A DNA stretch of 64,000 nucleotides, from assembly GCA_025024175.1 (NCBI GenBank), contig QCXZ01000137.1, forward strand, positions 6,696,001-6,760,000. Reading direction: 5' to 3'. A program made the position numbers and the translations under genes. The stretch comes from Rhyzopertha dominica (Eukaryota; Arthropoda; Insecta; Coleoptera; Bostrichidae). The notes beneath the pieces are model-generated. The model was not told where the DNA came from. It saw nothing but the letters and a program-made list of their open reading frames with translations, and searched no databases. Positions 23,242 to 36,479 of the stretch are shown here, piece by piece (the first letter of the stretch is position 1; every line of letters starts with the position of its first letter).

Positions 23242-24260
23242 GTCACCGCCAAAACGCTTCTATCCAAGGTTATTCAACTTGTGACGTCAAGTGTCATGTA
23301 AACGTTATCGAGGAGCGTGCTGTTTAATGGTGTAGTATCATTTTTGTATTGGAAAAGCTTTTGCGTGGTGTTTATGGAAAGGACGGTGTAAGAGGCCGCA
23401 CCAAAAAGTGATTTGTGTAGTTTTACAAGCATATATTATGTATGGAAAACAAAACAAATGTTGTTTTGTACATGGTTTTAAAAGTACTTCAGTCAGTACA
23501 GCTAAAAAAATTTTTGTAACCGTTCCTCGAGATTATCAACGTATGAAAAAGTTGTTTAACGCCCCTAGACGTGATATGCCGAAATCACAAAATTTGTTTT
23601 TCTGTTGTGAAGATCATCTTAATTCTTACTGTAAGTTTTATTATTCTTTTTGGGGTTATAAGTGTTTACCATTCAGTTTCCATTTTGTTATAGCTTGAAG
23701 AGGATATGAAAAATTATATGCATTTTAAGTTGACAGAGAGAAATGTTATAATAAAGAACGACGTTGTTCCCCATATATTCGGCTGTTAGCCGGACTGGAA
23801 ACGAGCCGCAAGAGCCCCGAAAATAAATGGCAATTTATATTTATGCTGACCTCTAAAATAAGTGTCAAGTTTAGAGTACATTTTTGATTCTTGCATTTTT
23901 ATGTTTACAAATAGTATGTTTCCAACAACCCACTGTGATCAAAGTATCAACGCTACGTTAATTTGATAAAAAAGTTCACTTATGCTGTTGTTTTACGTTC
24001 CTCATCTCCGCCGCGTCGAACCGCTCGTCNCAGTACACAAATTCCATAACAATGAACATGCCTTCAGAAGTCATNACTAATAAGTATTTCACTTTTTCTT
24101 GGCGTATTTTAATTCGCATGTCACAAAATGAACGCAAACAACAAACTGATAAATTGACGGGCTGAGGCTGACGCGTGACGCGCTGACCCCAGATGTAAAC
24201 AAGCGGCCATTTATAAGACACCTGACGTCACGGCCAATGTGTTCGCGTTTTGGCGGTCAC
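23242..24260 (+). mobile_element. THAP-domain DNA transposon remnant
   Basis: Imperfect inverted termini flank the element. The left end (23242) reads GTCACCGCCAAAACGC, and the reverse of the right end (24260) reads GTGACCGCCAAAACGC. Both also share a TGACGTCA-GTGTC block slightly further in. Inside, an exon on the plus strand encodes a THAP-like zinc-finger segment (next entry). THAP domains are the DNA-binding module of P-element-like transposases and some other transposons. No catalytic domain is visible in the 1-kb interval, so this is a deletion derivative. I could not find a clear target duplication. Two ambiguous bases occur near 24030 and 24075. Confidence 0.65.
23438..23629 (+). pseudogene. 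THAP zinc-finger exon, degenerate
   Basis: The frame reads MYGKQNKCCFVHGF, KKIFVTVPRDYQRMKKLFNA, RRDMPK and FFCCEDHL. The spacing follows the C2CH THAP signature: the first Cys is in KCC, the final C-x2-H is CCEDH, and VPRD and RRD match conserved positions. The second Cys of the first pair appears replaced (VHGF), so zinc binding is doubtful. A possible donor (GTAAGT) follows at about 23630. No partner exon is visible. The start was set at the ATG near 23438. Confidence 0.6.
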
Positions 24261-24699
24261 TTTAAATATTCACATTTTTAATATTAAAAATAAACCTTAC
24301 GATCCATTTTTTCGAATTTATAAGCTGTGACAGCTGTTTTGTGGATTAGATGCTACCTATTAATATGCAATTTAATAAAATATAAATACATGGCAAATAC
24401 CCAATTGCTGTCGCACTAAGTACGATGCATTTCATTGCTTTACTGTTAAGTCGCAAGGTTTATATTTTTTTTAAAGCCTCACACACATCGGAGCTAGATA
24501 TTAATTTTATAAATAGAGAACAATATGAGCCCGAAAGACCTGTTAACGCTAGGATCATTAAAAGTTATTTTTTCACTTAAGAAAATCGACGAAATCACGA
24601 ACAGTTTTAAAAGAACTAAACACTGACTACTGAAGTATGCGCAAACATGATTGAACACCAAAAAAAATGGTATAGTCAATACCTATGCACACTACGCTG

Positions 24700-25182
24700 A
24701 TGCATCGCTCACCTATAAATTAAAACAGATTTACAGTACCGTCCCCAGTCGTCTTACATAAGCGTCCGAGTACATAATATAAATATCGGACAGTTCAGCG
24801 CCGCGTTTTCGAAGCCGCGCGCGTGTACTCAAACGAAGCTCGAAAAAAATACTTTTTCCCATCCGATAACCAAGATTCGGTTTCTTATTTCACAAACTAC
24901 AAAAGCGAAGTTCGTGGCGCAATAAAGCGATAAAGATTATGTGCAATAAAACAAAAGATAGCGTTCCAAATGTCGTATTTTAAGAAGCGCGCTTTTATTT
25001 TCGAGTCGGCACAAATGAGCAACGACTGATGTTCTTCGTTTCGTCCGGGTAAAATCCAGTTTAATCTTTTTTCGAAGGTGAACGGATTGCGACCCCAAAA
25101 CTGATAGTGTCTGACATTTACACTTGGCTATCGCTACTAGCACCCGTTCGCAGTGTAAATCCAGCCCTTGCCTTCGCCAGCG
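24700..25182 (+). promoter_or_regulatory. CpG-richer promoter region of first exon 1
   Basis: This stretch is visibly richer in CpG than its flanks (for example GCCGCGTTTTCGAAGCCGCG near 24800). It precedes an ATG exon that ends at a strong donor. It is the likely 5' UTR and promoter of the first of four alternative starts. No core element could be placed with confidence. Confidence 0.5.
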
Positions 25183-25212
25183 ATGTCATCTGAAGAAGTC
25201 GACGCCGTCTCG
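25183..25212 (+). CDS. Candidate alternative first exon 1 (10 codons, MSSEEVDAVS)
   Basis: ATG at 25183-25185 is followed by ten codons, MSSEEVDAVS, then GTAAGT at 25213. The exon ends in phase 0. It follows a CpG-rich stretch. Three other plus-strand ATG exons downstream end in the same phase. The peptide is acidic and without known motif. The gene body must be outside the window, so the product is not identified. A similar-looking ATG-plus-donor could arise by chance; what argues for it is the GC-rich setting and the phase agreement. Confidence 0.6.
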
Positions 25213-26608
25213 GTAAGTCCCCCGATTTTTTTCGTTTTCCCCGTGCACGTGCTTGCGCCTTACGCACTGGATATTTTTACAAGGACTAACCCAGTTGCAT
25301 CATCGCAGATGCGTAGCTTTTGCCAGCGTTTACATAAGCTAAAATAAATTTGGAGTTCCCTTCCACACGGCCACTTTTCGGTTGCATACGTGCATGGAGT
25401 TTTTACAGCCATCAAAGACCCTATTTACTTTTTTTATGTAACGGAGAATCGACGGACGCATCATAAACCAATAAAAAAAAACTCGAAATTTACCGCTGCC
25501 ATAAACGTCCGGTGTTTCTTTTCGGTGCGATGCGAACATCGTGATATGTGTTATTATTATTATTATTAGTACAGATAGTTGCGTCATTTTCAATTACTTC
25601 TTATCGGCTGTGATAGGACATTACCTACTGCTGAGCTGCTATTTTTTGTTGAAATTGAATATTTTGCGATAGGTTAATGATTTATTATAACATAATTCCT
25701 ACAATCTCGACACAAAGATCATAAAAAACCCTGAGAGATTGAACCACGTGAATAAGTTCGCAACTTGGGTTGCCTATTTCCTCCTATTAGCAGAATCCTA
25801 TTTCTCTTTGCTATTATACGCCATTTGCAGCACTATCAACGTTGATATGCTTATTTCTAGTATGCAATTATTTGCAATTCCACATAAGGATCTAAATGCG
25901 TTAATCTGAAAACTGACCTTGCATCAACGTCGTAAGAAAATGAAGGCTCTAAAGTAACTAAACAAAGATATACCTACATACAGAGGGAACCACTTTTCCA
26001 TCGCATTTTCCAGTTTTGAAACTGACACGATTATTACTGGTATGCTTAAAAAGAAACAAAAATAATTCAATATTAAAATATTTTTAATGAATATACTGTG
26101 TCCCCGGATTGAATTTATAAGAGGAAAACATTTTTATCTTTGGTTTTATGTTTTATGCCAGAACTACAAAGGAATAATACTTTTGCTTGTCCTGGAACCA
26201 GGAAACTGGAAAGAAAAGTTATTTTTTTCTTGATTTTTTAATTCCCATCCCAACGGAGATTTCATTTTTTGACAACGACGTCTCTTAAGAAATAAGTTCA
26301 AGCCAGTTATTTAATAACAAAAATGTTTGTGAAAAACATAATTTTAATAGTGACTACTAAAACAAGCAGTTTAAAAAATTGAATTTCTTCGGTGCCATGG
26401 CGTCTCAATTATTTTTGAAAACCAGGCAGGTTAATCTCTATAAGTACACAATTTGTTTTAAACGTCCCTACAAATAAAAATCCATAATAGTTAAATCGGA
26501 ACTTCTGACAGGAAAAATACTCAACCACTGATCTTCAAATTTAACATTTAACAAGCTAGTAAAAATGCGCAAAGATATCGTCCTGTTGAAATAAAATTAA
26601 TGCATGTA

Positions 26609-26770
26609 TACAAGGGTGAATACTTTCAGCGTCCATGATGTTAGTTAATATCGCTGTGACTATAAAACACTGATAAAAAAGTGATTCATCTGACGTTGTG
26701 ATTACGCAGGTATTCTTTGTCAAAAACGAGAACATCAAAATATCGTCTGACACGAGTTCAAAATTTTGAA
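26609..26770. mobile_element. Penelope-like terminal fragment
   Basis: This segment (ACAAGGGTGAATACTTTCAG, then AACACTGATAAAAAAGTGA, TCTGACGTTGTGATTACGC, TTTGTCAAAAACGAG) is a diverged copy of 50419-50576. That sequence is a complete short palindromic element with a target duplication. Only one arm is present here. Confidence 0.65.
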
Positions 26771-27949
26771 ATATAGATTAACATTCTTGCTTACATCTTC
26801 TTACATCTTACAACTGTGAGCAACTGTCCAGTTGGAATTTCATCAGAAAATTCCTCTAGAATTCCCAACTATAAGTTCAAAGAGCACCTATACTGATCTC
26901 AAAATGGTCTGATTTATCGTAATAAATACAACTTGCTATAAAAAAACTCTGTTTTACCAAGATCCCATCTCAAAACTGACGCATTTCTTATACTTGCCTG
27001 AAAACTTTTAATGTGCATTCGAAACGCTAGTACGTTTTTCAAAAAGTTATGAGCACGAAGGATTTATCAATTGCTTTTGCACTATTCATTTTGAGTGCAT
27101 TTTTGCTTTTCAACTGTACGGGATTCTAAGATTACAAATTAATTACCTATATCTTAACCATTTGCTATTTCGAAATTTGCAAGGAATCCCGATAATTTCA
27201 ATAGAAACTGATACCTGCAAAACAACTTTGTAGTTATGTTATGCTTGTCATTTGCCATTTTATAGCAGCTTTGATAAATATTATAGGTCTAATCAAATGT
27301 CAATTTTAAGAAGACATCTGGTTGTCGAGGTATAATTAAATAATGAAAACGGGCAAATAATATGAACCCATTACTTATATATATGTTTGGTTATTCGTAC
27401 TGCTATACAAGAACTGTACAGTACATATTTATTGTCCCTGGCATGTAATAGTTATTTTTCTAAATATCCACCTTCACTTTAAGATTCGTATTCCACTTGT
27501 TTATTGCAGTGAGAAACTTTTCATACAAAAATACGTACGATACATAAAATTTTTGTTCTTATTTCTATCGTATTAAGTTAAAATAGTTATTAGCTATTCT
27601 CTAACTGCGCTAGTTCTTTCTGTGCCTTTTTGCGCTTATTACCATCCTCGAAGGAGAATATGAACGACATAAAAAGCGGTAGAACTTAACAGACGTACGC
27701 AGTATGCAATGTTTTAGTAATAACAATGTATGTACACATACCTCTGACTCTCAGCGCATGCAAATACAAGAAAAGACGAAAAGAATAAAGAAATCCTTAT
27801 TTCACGAGAAAACAAGAGATCATCGAGAAAAACAGACACAGTTACAAAAAATAATTAATACAAAATACAGTTTATATAATTATAAGCAATATTTTGTTCG
27901 TTAAATCCTTAAAAAATACATATTTATTGTTTGAAAATGGTACTTTGTT

Positions 27950-28950
27950 CATCTTACGATTTCATGTCCTCGTCGTTTTTCAGAGCCTTTGTAGCATATT
28001 TGGAGGTAACTTCTGAATTTCTGCCCTGATTCGTCCTTTTAAATCTTCTGCATTATGTGGCCGATCAGCATAAATACGATTTTTCAGATACCCCCACAGG
28101 AAAAAATCAAGCGGCGTCATATCAGGGGAACATGCTGGGCATTCTATCGCTACGTGTCTACCAATCCATCTATTTTCACGATTAGGGAACAGGGGAATAA
28201 GTTCCGGTATAATGTGTTCGCGCAAGAACTGTAAATATTTAACCGCATTCAAATTTCCATCGATGAAAAAAGGTCCAATAATGTGTTCACCGATAATACC
28301 ACACCAGACATTCACTTTCTGAGGTGTGTGGACTTGTTCCATCTAATGTGGATTTGCGTCCAACCAATATCTGCAATTATGTCTATTTACATTACCATTG
28401 AGGCAAAAAGTCGCTTCACCAGAAAACATAATCTAATTTAAAATGTTTCTATCTTCATCTATCATGTTCATAGCATGAATTCTATCCTACTATCGAGATC
28501 ATCTTCGCTTAGTTCTTGTAATAAGTGAATTTTGTATGGATGAAACTTCTCTTTTTTCAAAATTTTCTGAACAGATCTTCTACTAATATGGTAAGTGAGA
28601 GCACGCTGTTGTAAGGAACACTTAGGATTCTTTTGCACATCTAAAAGGACATTCAAGCTACTTTCCTCACTCGTAGCAACCTTATTTGGACGTCCTGGTT
28701 TTTGACGATTTTTAACACCTCCGGTTTCGTCAAAACGTTGCAATGTTTTAATAACTGTTGATCTGGCAATTGGTTCACGCTCTTTATGAATTGCATTGTA
28801 GAGTGTATAACTACTTCCGAATAACTTCGCCTTCTATCTCCATAACCAATCATCATCAAAATTTCGATGCGATCATATTCAGTTAACTGAGGCACCGCGA
28901 TTGCAAATAACAAAGTGAATGAAAATTATCACCCGTCACGAGGAAAATGG
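27950..28950 (-). pseudogene. Tc1/mariner-family transposase, degenerate copy
   Basis: Reading leftwards, the N-terminal helix-turn-helix region is at 28653-28913 (YDRIEILMMIGYGDRRRSYS) and 28468-28743 (LQRFDETGGVKNRQKPGRPN, HISRRSVQKILKKEKFHPYK). A broken middle follows (FSGEATFCLNGNVNRHNCRY), in which the expected first catalytic Asp has become Ala. The C-terminal catalytic part is at 27980-28342 (KVNVWCGIIG, NRWIGRHVAIECPACSPDMT, PLDFFLWGYLKNRIY). At least two frameshifts separate these frames. Host-type genes with this family are common in insects. I could not define terminal repeats. Confidence 0.85.
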
Positions 28951-30484
28951 AGACACCTGGAGTTTTTGTTCTTACCTAGCGATAACGAATATGGTTTTGG
29001 TTTGAAATATCCTGCTGGTTCCATACTTTGTAGCGACCCGGTACGGTAGTAGTTTGGAGACAAAAAATCAACATTTTTAACGAGAAAAAACTACGCTGTT
29101 TTATTATACTTGTATTGTTGTGAAGTTGATATTGTTAGCTGATAGTAAAACAACAAAATAGACTTGGTTTGCTATGGTGTTGAATTTATTTATAGTTATT
29201 ACGCATTATATTTGAGACTGCCATTATTTGAAAATGTGCAGTTACATCTTCAATGCAAGTAGTTCAGAATGGGTCAAGATCTCGACAAAACTAGAGATAT
29301 ATATACTTGCAAAACACGATAATAGGTTTGGTAATTCGTTTCCGACTAATTTATTCAATTCGAGAGCGTATAGCTGCCTACACTTTTTGGATTTACGATT
29401 TTACTGCTTAATGTCAGATTTGGGAAATATTACAGTGCCCGATAATTATAAATTCTCTTTTGTGGTGCAAAATGCTTAGATATGGAAGCAGAAGTTATAT
29501 AGAGACTAAAGGTGGAAAACCCTAAATCAAACGTAAAACCACAACCACAAAAGGAAATAGTCAAAGTCTAACAAGAGTCTACCTATAGAAAAGCAACAGA
29601 TTTGTGTCACTTTCTTTCACGAGTTTTGCTATGTTACAGACATTTGCTAATAAAGAATTATTGTAAAATGATCTTCAATAGTTTCAATAGTCTACAAATC
29701 TTTAATTAGCCGATTCATAAAAATACTCTTGCGTTTACGAGTTAGTCTATATTTTAAGCATTTGTTTGAACGTAATAACCGTAACGAAACGATAATACCG
29801 ATGCCAGGCGCCACATGCGTCTTTGGCAGTCAAAAAAATCATCCTCGAACATCTTGAATTAGAATGGCATCTTGGGAGGTGTGGGCTTCATGCGTCAGAA
29901 AACTGCGTCTCTACTACTGGTCAGTCAGAAAAAAACGCGCTTTCTGGTTCCCTTTTGTACCGACGGGGACGTCTAAGCTCGTCGGACATCAATAAATAAT
30001 TTCCAAGCTGGAAAAATGGGTGTGACAACGATTATTCAATAGTGATGAAGTGGGCGCTACGCTTATTTATACTTTTGAACTTGACATCGTTCCAATCGCT
30101 ACGTTGCTCTGCATTGAATTGAGCGGGCACGTGCTCCAACTCACATCATGAATCGAAATTTGCTGTTTGTAAATAATGCATTAGTAAGCTGATAAATGTA
30201 GGTAGGCACATTCTCATTCACTCTCTTTTACATATTACGAAGTAGACGCCAATGACCAAAATCGAAACGTCGCAGCAGTTTAGTTTTGATAATATATTCG
30301 CGCAAAAAAAGCAACTGCCATCAGTAGAATAGGAAATAAGAGAAAACTGATTGTATAGAATTCATAATTCAATATTAATACAAAAATAAAGACACCTAAA
30401 CTTTATATTCTACTGAACTCATTTAAACATTATGTTGATTACATGTTGCTACCTAAATTAGGTCCAACCTTTAATCTCTTGTGT

Positions 30485-31690
30485 CAGAACACAAATTTCA
30501 AACTCTGAAAACGCTTCATAAGGCTGTTCCCTTCCAGCTCTATAATGGAAAGCTCCAAGATTCAGAGCCTCAAGCTTAAGTTTAATACTCAAGCACAGTT
30601 TAAAATCTCAAGCGTAAGTTTGAATTTCAAACTCAAAGCATCAAGCTCAAAAGAGCCTCAAGTTCAAAATCAGAACCTCAAGAATCAAAGCCAACTTCAA
30701 AATTTCAAGTTTTAATTCAGAGCCGCAAATTTAAAGACTAAAACTCAAATATATAGTGCCTTAGGTTCAAACTCAGAACCTCAAGCTCAAATTCGAAGCC
30801 TAAAGCTTATTCATAGTCTCAAGTTTAAGTTCGGAACTTCAAAAGATCGCCAAGTTCAAGATTAGAGTCTCGAGGTTAAATTCAAAACCTAAAATTTAAA
30901 TTCCGAGCACAAATATAGGGTTCAAGCTTAAATGTAGAGCTCAATTTTAGTTCTGAGTCCCAATAAGCTTGAGTTCTGAATTTCAAACTGAAATTCAAAA
31001 CCTGAAGTTCAAGTTGAGAGTCTCAAATTCAAATTCAGAGCCACGAGTTGAATTTTAAATACTCAAGCTGCAATGAAGAGCCTCAGCTCAAATGTAGAGC
31101 CTCAAGCACAATTAAGGTATCAAACTTGAGTTCAGAAGTTCCGATCAGATTCTAAAGCTTAAGTTTTGACCTTAAGCTGAGATTCAGAGCCTTAAGTTGA
31201 AAATCACAGCCTCCAGATCAAGCTTAAATTCAGAGCATCAAATTTGAAGGTACAAGCTCAGATGAGGAGCATCAAGTTTAAATTCAAAGCCTAAAGCTTA
31301 GTTTATAGTTTTAAGCTTAAGCTCGGAATCGCAAGCTTAAAAAAGCCTCAAATTTAAAATTAGAACCTTCAGATGAGCTTCAAAGCTTCAAGTTTAAATT
31401 AAGAACATCAAATTTAAAAAAAATCGAGCTCAAAGTTCAAATTCAAAGCTTCAAGTTAAGTTTTGCGTCCCAAGCTTGAATTCTGAACCTCAAGCTAAAG
31501 TTCAGAAGCTTAAATTCAAAATCAAAGCCTTAAGTTCAGGTTCAAATTCATAGGCTTAAGCTCAAATTCAGAGTCTCAAGTTTAAGTCTAAAGACTCAAG
31601 CTTAAGTGTAGAGCCTTAAGGCCAATTCGTGGATTCGAGCTTAAGTTTAGAGACTCTAGCGCAAGTTCATGTCTCAATTCAATTGATGAA
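30485..31690. repeat. 1.2-kb degenerate minisatellite, about 20-base period
   Basis: About sixty loosely matching units of the form AGCCTCAAGCTTAAATTCAG follow one another without interruption. Many units vary in length and carry substitutions. Recurrent words are CAAGCTT, TCAAGTT, AAATTCAGAG and AGCCTCAA. No reading frame persists through it. The edges grade into ordinary AT-rich DNA at about 30485 and 31690. The unit count and period are estimated by eye. Confidence 0.85.
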
Positions 31691-34600
31691 TTTCCTCTGA
31701 AAGGTACAACTCGGGATGTAAGTTTCATCAAACAAATTTCCTTACTTAAGTACTCGGAAAATGAACAAGTTGTTTAACTTTTTTAAAATAAAACCACTTA
31801 TATAAAATACACAGTATTAGTTAAAAACATAGGTCATTGTCAAGTATAGTAAAGCATATAACTCAAAACAAAATTATACTTTGGCAAATAATGAGTGTTT
31901 ACATATTTTTAGGTCATCAACGAAGCAAAATCTAATAAGGGAGGTATTTTTCCGATAAAGAACTTTTATTTGCTATACATATTTTGAATTTTTCTTATTT
32001 AACCAAAAATAATTAACTGATTTTACTACCTAGTATCGTTTTCTTCACATATTGAGAAATAGAACTTGAGATTATTTATTTCTGGTATGATGGATTTGTA
32101 TTACCAATATAAAACACTGGTAGCAGTTACATAATATTTTCCTTTTAAATTTGTAAACTGTGTTGTAGATTGTAGTAGCACCTATTTCTTTGGTTAAAGT
32201 GACAAGCAAAAATTGGATTTTATCTGCTTTTATTAGTTGTTATTAGTTAGTTAGTTATTAAAAGAGTTTATGAAATGATCAAACGCTACCCATACAGCAG
32301 AAGCTTTCCTTTTTATAATTATAATTACACAATTAATACTTGCGTTATCAGTGTGTCTAGTCTCTTCTCTTCCTAGATAATTCTTTTCATTCTATTACTG
32401 GTGCACAATTTTTCTTGCAGAACTTGACTATCCAATGCTGGAACTTAGTCCTCATTAATAATACGTATCTGAAACAAAAAAAGAAAAGCTGAGAAACACC
32501 TTGCTAAGAATAGTGCATTAAAATGAGAATAACGTATGAGTGATATTAATAAACGAACTCCATAGTGAAGTTCATACTTGTGAGAAAACAGTTTTAAGGC
32601 TACATACACTATAGCGTTTGTTATAAGTAGTTTAAGATCTTTATTATTCATAATATTGGAATTGAGAATTTTATGTGACGTTAAGGTAAACCTTCAAACT
32701 TTTTTACGTTTTAACTTCATTGTAATCTCAAAGGCAAAAGACTTACATTTCAACAAAATATGTAATAAAAAATGCAAAACTTTCAAGAGAATCCAATAAA
32801 ACATGTTAAAAGAATTTATGTTTAAAGGATCAGTGTATTTTTCTTTGGATATTTTGAGACCAATAAGAATGAATGAACAGAGCTTGTAAATCCTCACAAT
32901 TCTATTAAATTTCACAAATAAGGACCTTCCAAACAATATCAAAGAACCAAAAACTGAAATAGACAATGTAGATTAGGTCAAAACGAAACTCTGTATGCTT
33001 AATCAATGAGCGTTGTTTTAACAGGCTGCTGTTATATTTCTAAACTCGACTGGAAAATGAGCCACCTGAAGATAAGGAAAACTATTGGTGTTTTGATTTA
33101 CCAGTAGTGTTACAACAGAAAGCTGCGTGATTAGGTGTGAATCATAACGAAATGTGAAAATAAGGTTTATCAGCACGTGAAAGCTTTCTGCCAATCGTAT
33201 TGTAAAGATTTAGTCATCAATATCAAACGTTACTTTGGTAAACATTGCCTGTATTGATATTTAAACACCGGTCTTGTGTCTGCTAGAGTTTTTAATAAAC
33301 AATTGTTGTTTGATCGTTTATCTACTTTTCAGTAAATATACCCATGAGGTTATCCTGTTCTATTATTTGGAAATTTCTAGATAATCATAACGGCTAGAAA
33401 TTCTACACTTAAAGCAATTTTTGAAGATGTAATTAAATACTTTCTCGTCAATTTGCATGTCTATCGCCCATCGCTATAATTTAAATATACAACATGAAGT
33501 AGCTTAAGAACATGCAATAGTAAGTGGTACAAAACGAAAGTAATCAAATTATTTTTTATTGCTGGCACCAGCATTCCTACCTGCTTAAAACAATGTCACC
33601 GCAAATTGAGTTGGAAAATGTGTCAATAAAATACTAATGTAAAGTGGTAGGTAAAACTAGTAGGCTGTGGTCAGGTCGGTTTTTCTTTGTGGTTTAAATC
33701 AACAACATCTTTCATTGCAACACCTTCTAGTAAAATCAATCTTTTAGTTTATTACTGTAATTATCAATTAATAAATGCAAAGTTGGTAAAAACAGTTATC
33801 GTAATCACTACGCACATGCATGTAGCGTATCAAGTGTTTATTCCCTTGAAGCTTAGGCACATGCCATAAAGAATATCCCTTAATTGTTATATTAACGAAA
33901 TAAAATCATAAAATCTTGTCAATTTTTTTGTAAAGACAATGCTCAAGGATAATGTATCTTTGCTTCTGTAAACACAAAAATACCGATAAGTACGTTATTT
34001 ACTTCACATTAATAAATCGTTACACTTGACCATTGCAGAACTATTTTAACTAGGAAATGTTAAAATAATTACAGAGCACTGATGTAGGCAAAGAAACGTA
34101 TTACTTGGCAAGCATCGTAGACTCGAATGTTAGTGCAAATAAAAATTGTTTGCTGGGTCTATATATGATTATCCAACACGTCTATTTGCACGGGTTATGT
34201 TTATTATTCACAGATGAAATTAAGTATTTTCCACTAAATCATGAAAGAGTCTAAGAACCATTACGACTTGGTAATAAAATGTTTCACTGGGTTAGATTTA
34301 AAGTAGACTTAAAAATTTTCCATTGACACTACCATTGGAACTGGTTTTGAATACAAATTGCCTTAATTTGGAAGACGAGGTTAAGTTCATTAACAAATGA
34401 TTTCGAGCATTCCAGATTAGCCCACGTAATACACATAGTACTCTGGAATAAATAAATATTAAAGCGATATGTCTATATATTTTCACAATAAATAAATATA
34501 TTGTCTGTTCGTGATAATTTCGTCACATACGAGAATGATTTTTAAAGAAATCAAGTCATTCAAGTTGAATATTATATTATATAGTATATTAATTTTTGCA

Positions 34601-36479
34601 AATTGCAACTAAGCTGTACTTTTGTACACAGCAGGGAACTAATTTGCGCTATCTTTATTAATTACTTTCACATCTAACGGAGGGGAAGTATTGTATCGCG
34701 AAAAATTTTTATTTGCTCATTCGCTTTAAAATTGTCGAAAACGCAAAAAAAACAAAATATGAGCAAAAAAAATTCTTCTCTGTGTCTGTGGTATTGTTTG
34801 TGAACACGTTAACTTTCGAAAAACTTAATATATGAACTTTGGCAAACGTATAACTCTCAACTACCCAAAGCGACCTATTGTTTGTGGGGTAAGCGGGGTA
34901 TCGGGAACGGGGCGAAATTGAGGGGTATCTACCCTTTTTGCAATTTTTTTTCGTTTTAGTATGTGATTAGTAGTATAACTGCGAGTATTATTAGCTCTTA
35001 TAATTTTCGGTACAGTAAACTGTTTAGAAGATATTAGCAAAAAAGCGTCACTTAAAGAAAACGGTTTTTCTTAATCAACTCCGAATATATTTAATATATT
35101 CAAAAAATGAAAATGCGATCAGATAGGAAATAAAATTTCTCACAAAAAGTGTATGAGAAAATTTATCCAAATTTTTGACATTTTCGAAATATTTCCAAAA
35201 AACCTATTTTGGACCCTGCACGTACGATTTTTTTTTTATTTTGGTATTATATANAAAATCAAATTTCTGATCAGAAAGCGCTCTTGTAATTTTTTTGTTA
35301 AGTTGATAATTCTCTAGTTACTTGGAAAAAATCGATTTTTGCTAATATCACGCGTGATATGTAATGTGTAAAGAGAAAAAATGCTCAAAACCTGATTACT
35401 AATCGTATAGTATAAGAAATAAAGAGGTAAATGTCATTTTGACAATGTGCAAAATAAGCATATTATTATATGCAATCCATTAAAGAGGTTTCCACAAACC
35501 CTACTTCAAGAGATTCAGAAATTTGCGAAATAAAGTGCATTTTTGTAAAATGATCATTGTTCAAATATTTTTAATTCCACATAAAGAAAGATGCGCTTGT
35601 TTCCACAAAAATTAATACATGTTTGCCTACTGTCGAAAACTATTCTGAAAAAGCTAGGAATATTTGAAAAAAGGAAGACGTAACTAGTAAGTTCGAAATA
35701 ATAAAAAGACCTATAGTAAACGGTCAAGAATATAAAAATTACAAAGATATGTTTTAATATTAAGATTGGGAATAATAACTTTATTATTACGTATAATATA
35801 TACACGTATAATTCCTGAATGACGATACTGGAAGCTTTCCTACAAAAATCTCTCATTGCCATAGCACAGAAAGGCATTATTTAAATGAAAAGCTTAATAT
35901 TTATGGTGAAAACCATATGTAAATTGTTTAAAAATCAACATCCCGCTGCAGCAATGAAATACACATTTTATTTGAAGGTCCTTAATGATAAAGATTCTAT
36001 TATTTGGCCTCCCTCAAATTGCAAAATTGATGATTCACAGATATCGTGCCAAAAATTTTTACTTCTAATGTGGTGATCGAAATCGAGCATTATAAGGTAG
36101 CTTATAGCTTTGATTCAGACGAACAGGCTGGAAGTTTCTTCTACTAGTGTGACTCTTCCATCTCCTTTTTATATATAACAGTCTTCTTGTGCTCTCATGT
36201 CACTCATGTTTATGATTCTATAAGACATCCTTGTGGTACGAATTTTCTAGCTCAAGAAAACATGCCAAACAGACGATCGTTTGTTTTTTTTTGTTTTTAT
36301 AGTTTCTGTAGTTTTCGAAAAAAATAAAATCTACTTACTCAATCAATTAACTAACGTACTTGTTAATTTTGTTGCAACAGTTGTGATATTTGTGAATTTT
36401 TATTGTTGTTTTTTGCTGATACACTCTTTCCAACATTCGCTACGGTCGACTTTTATAAAAGCGTTGAAATAAAAATATT

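Noticed and set aside
23976..24221. Minus-strand open frame at the right end of the THAP element
   Set aside because: It may be a transposon-encoded peptide, but it contains ambiguous bases and I could not assign it. It lies wholly inside the THAP element already listed.
25545..25570. TTA microsatellite as a retroelement tail
   Set aside because: No reverse transcriptase or other element sequence lies upstream of it, so it is treated as simple sequence.
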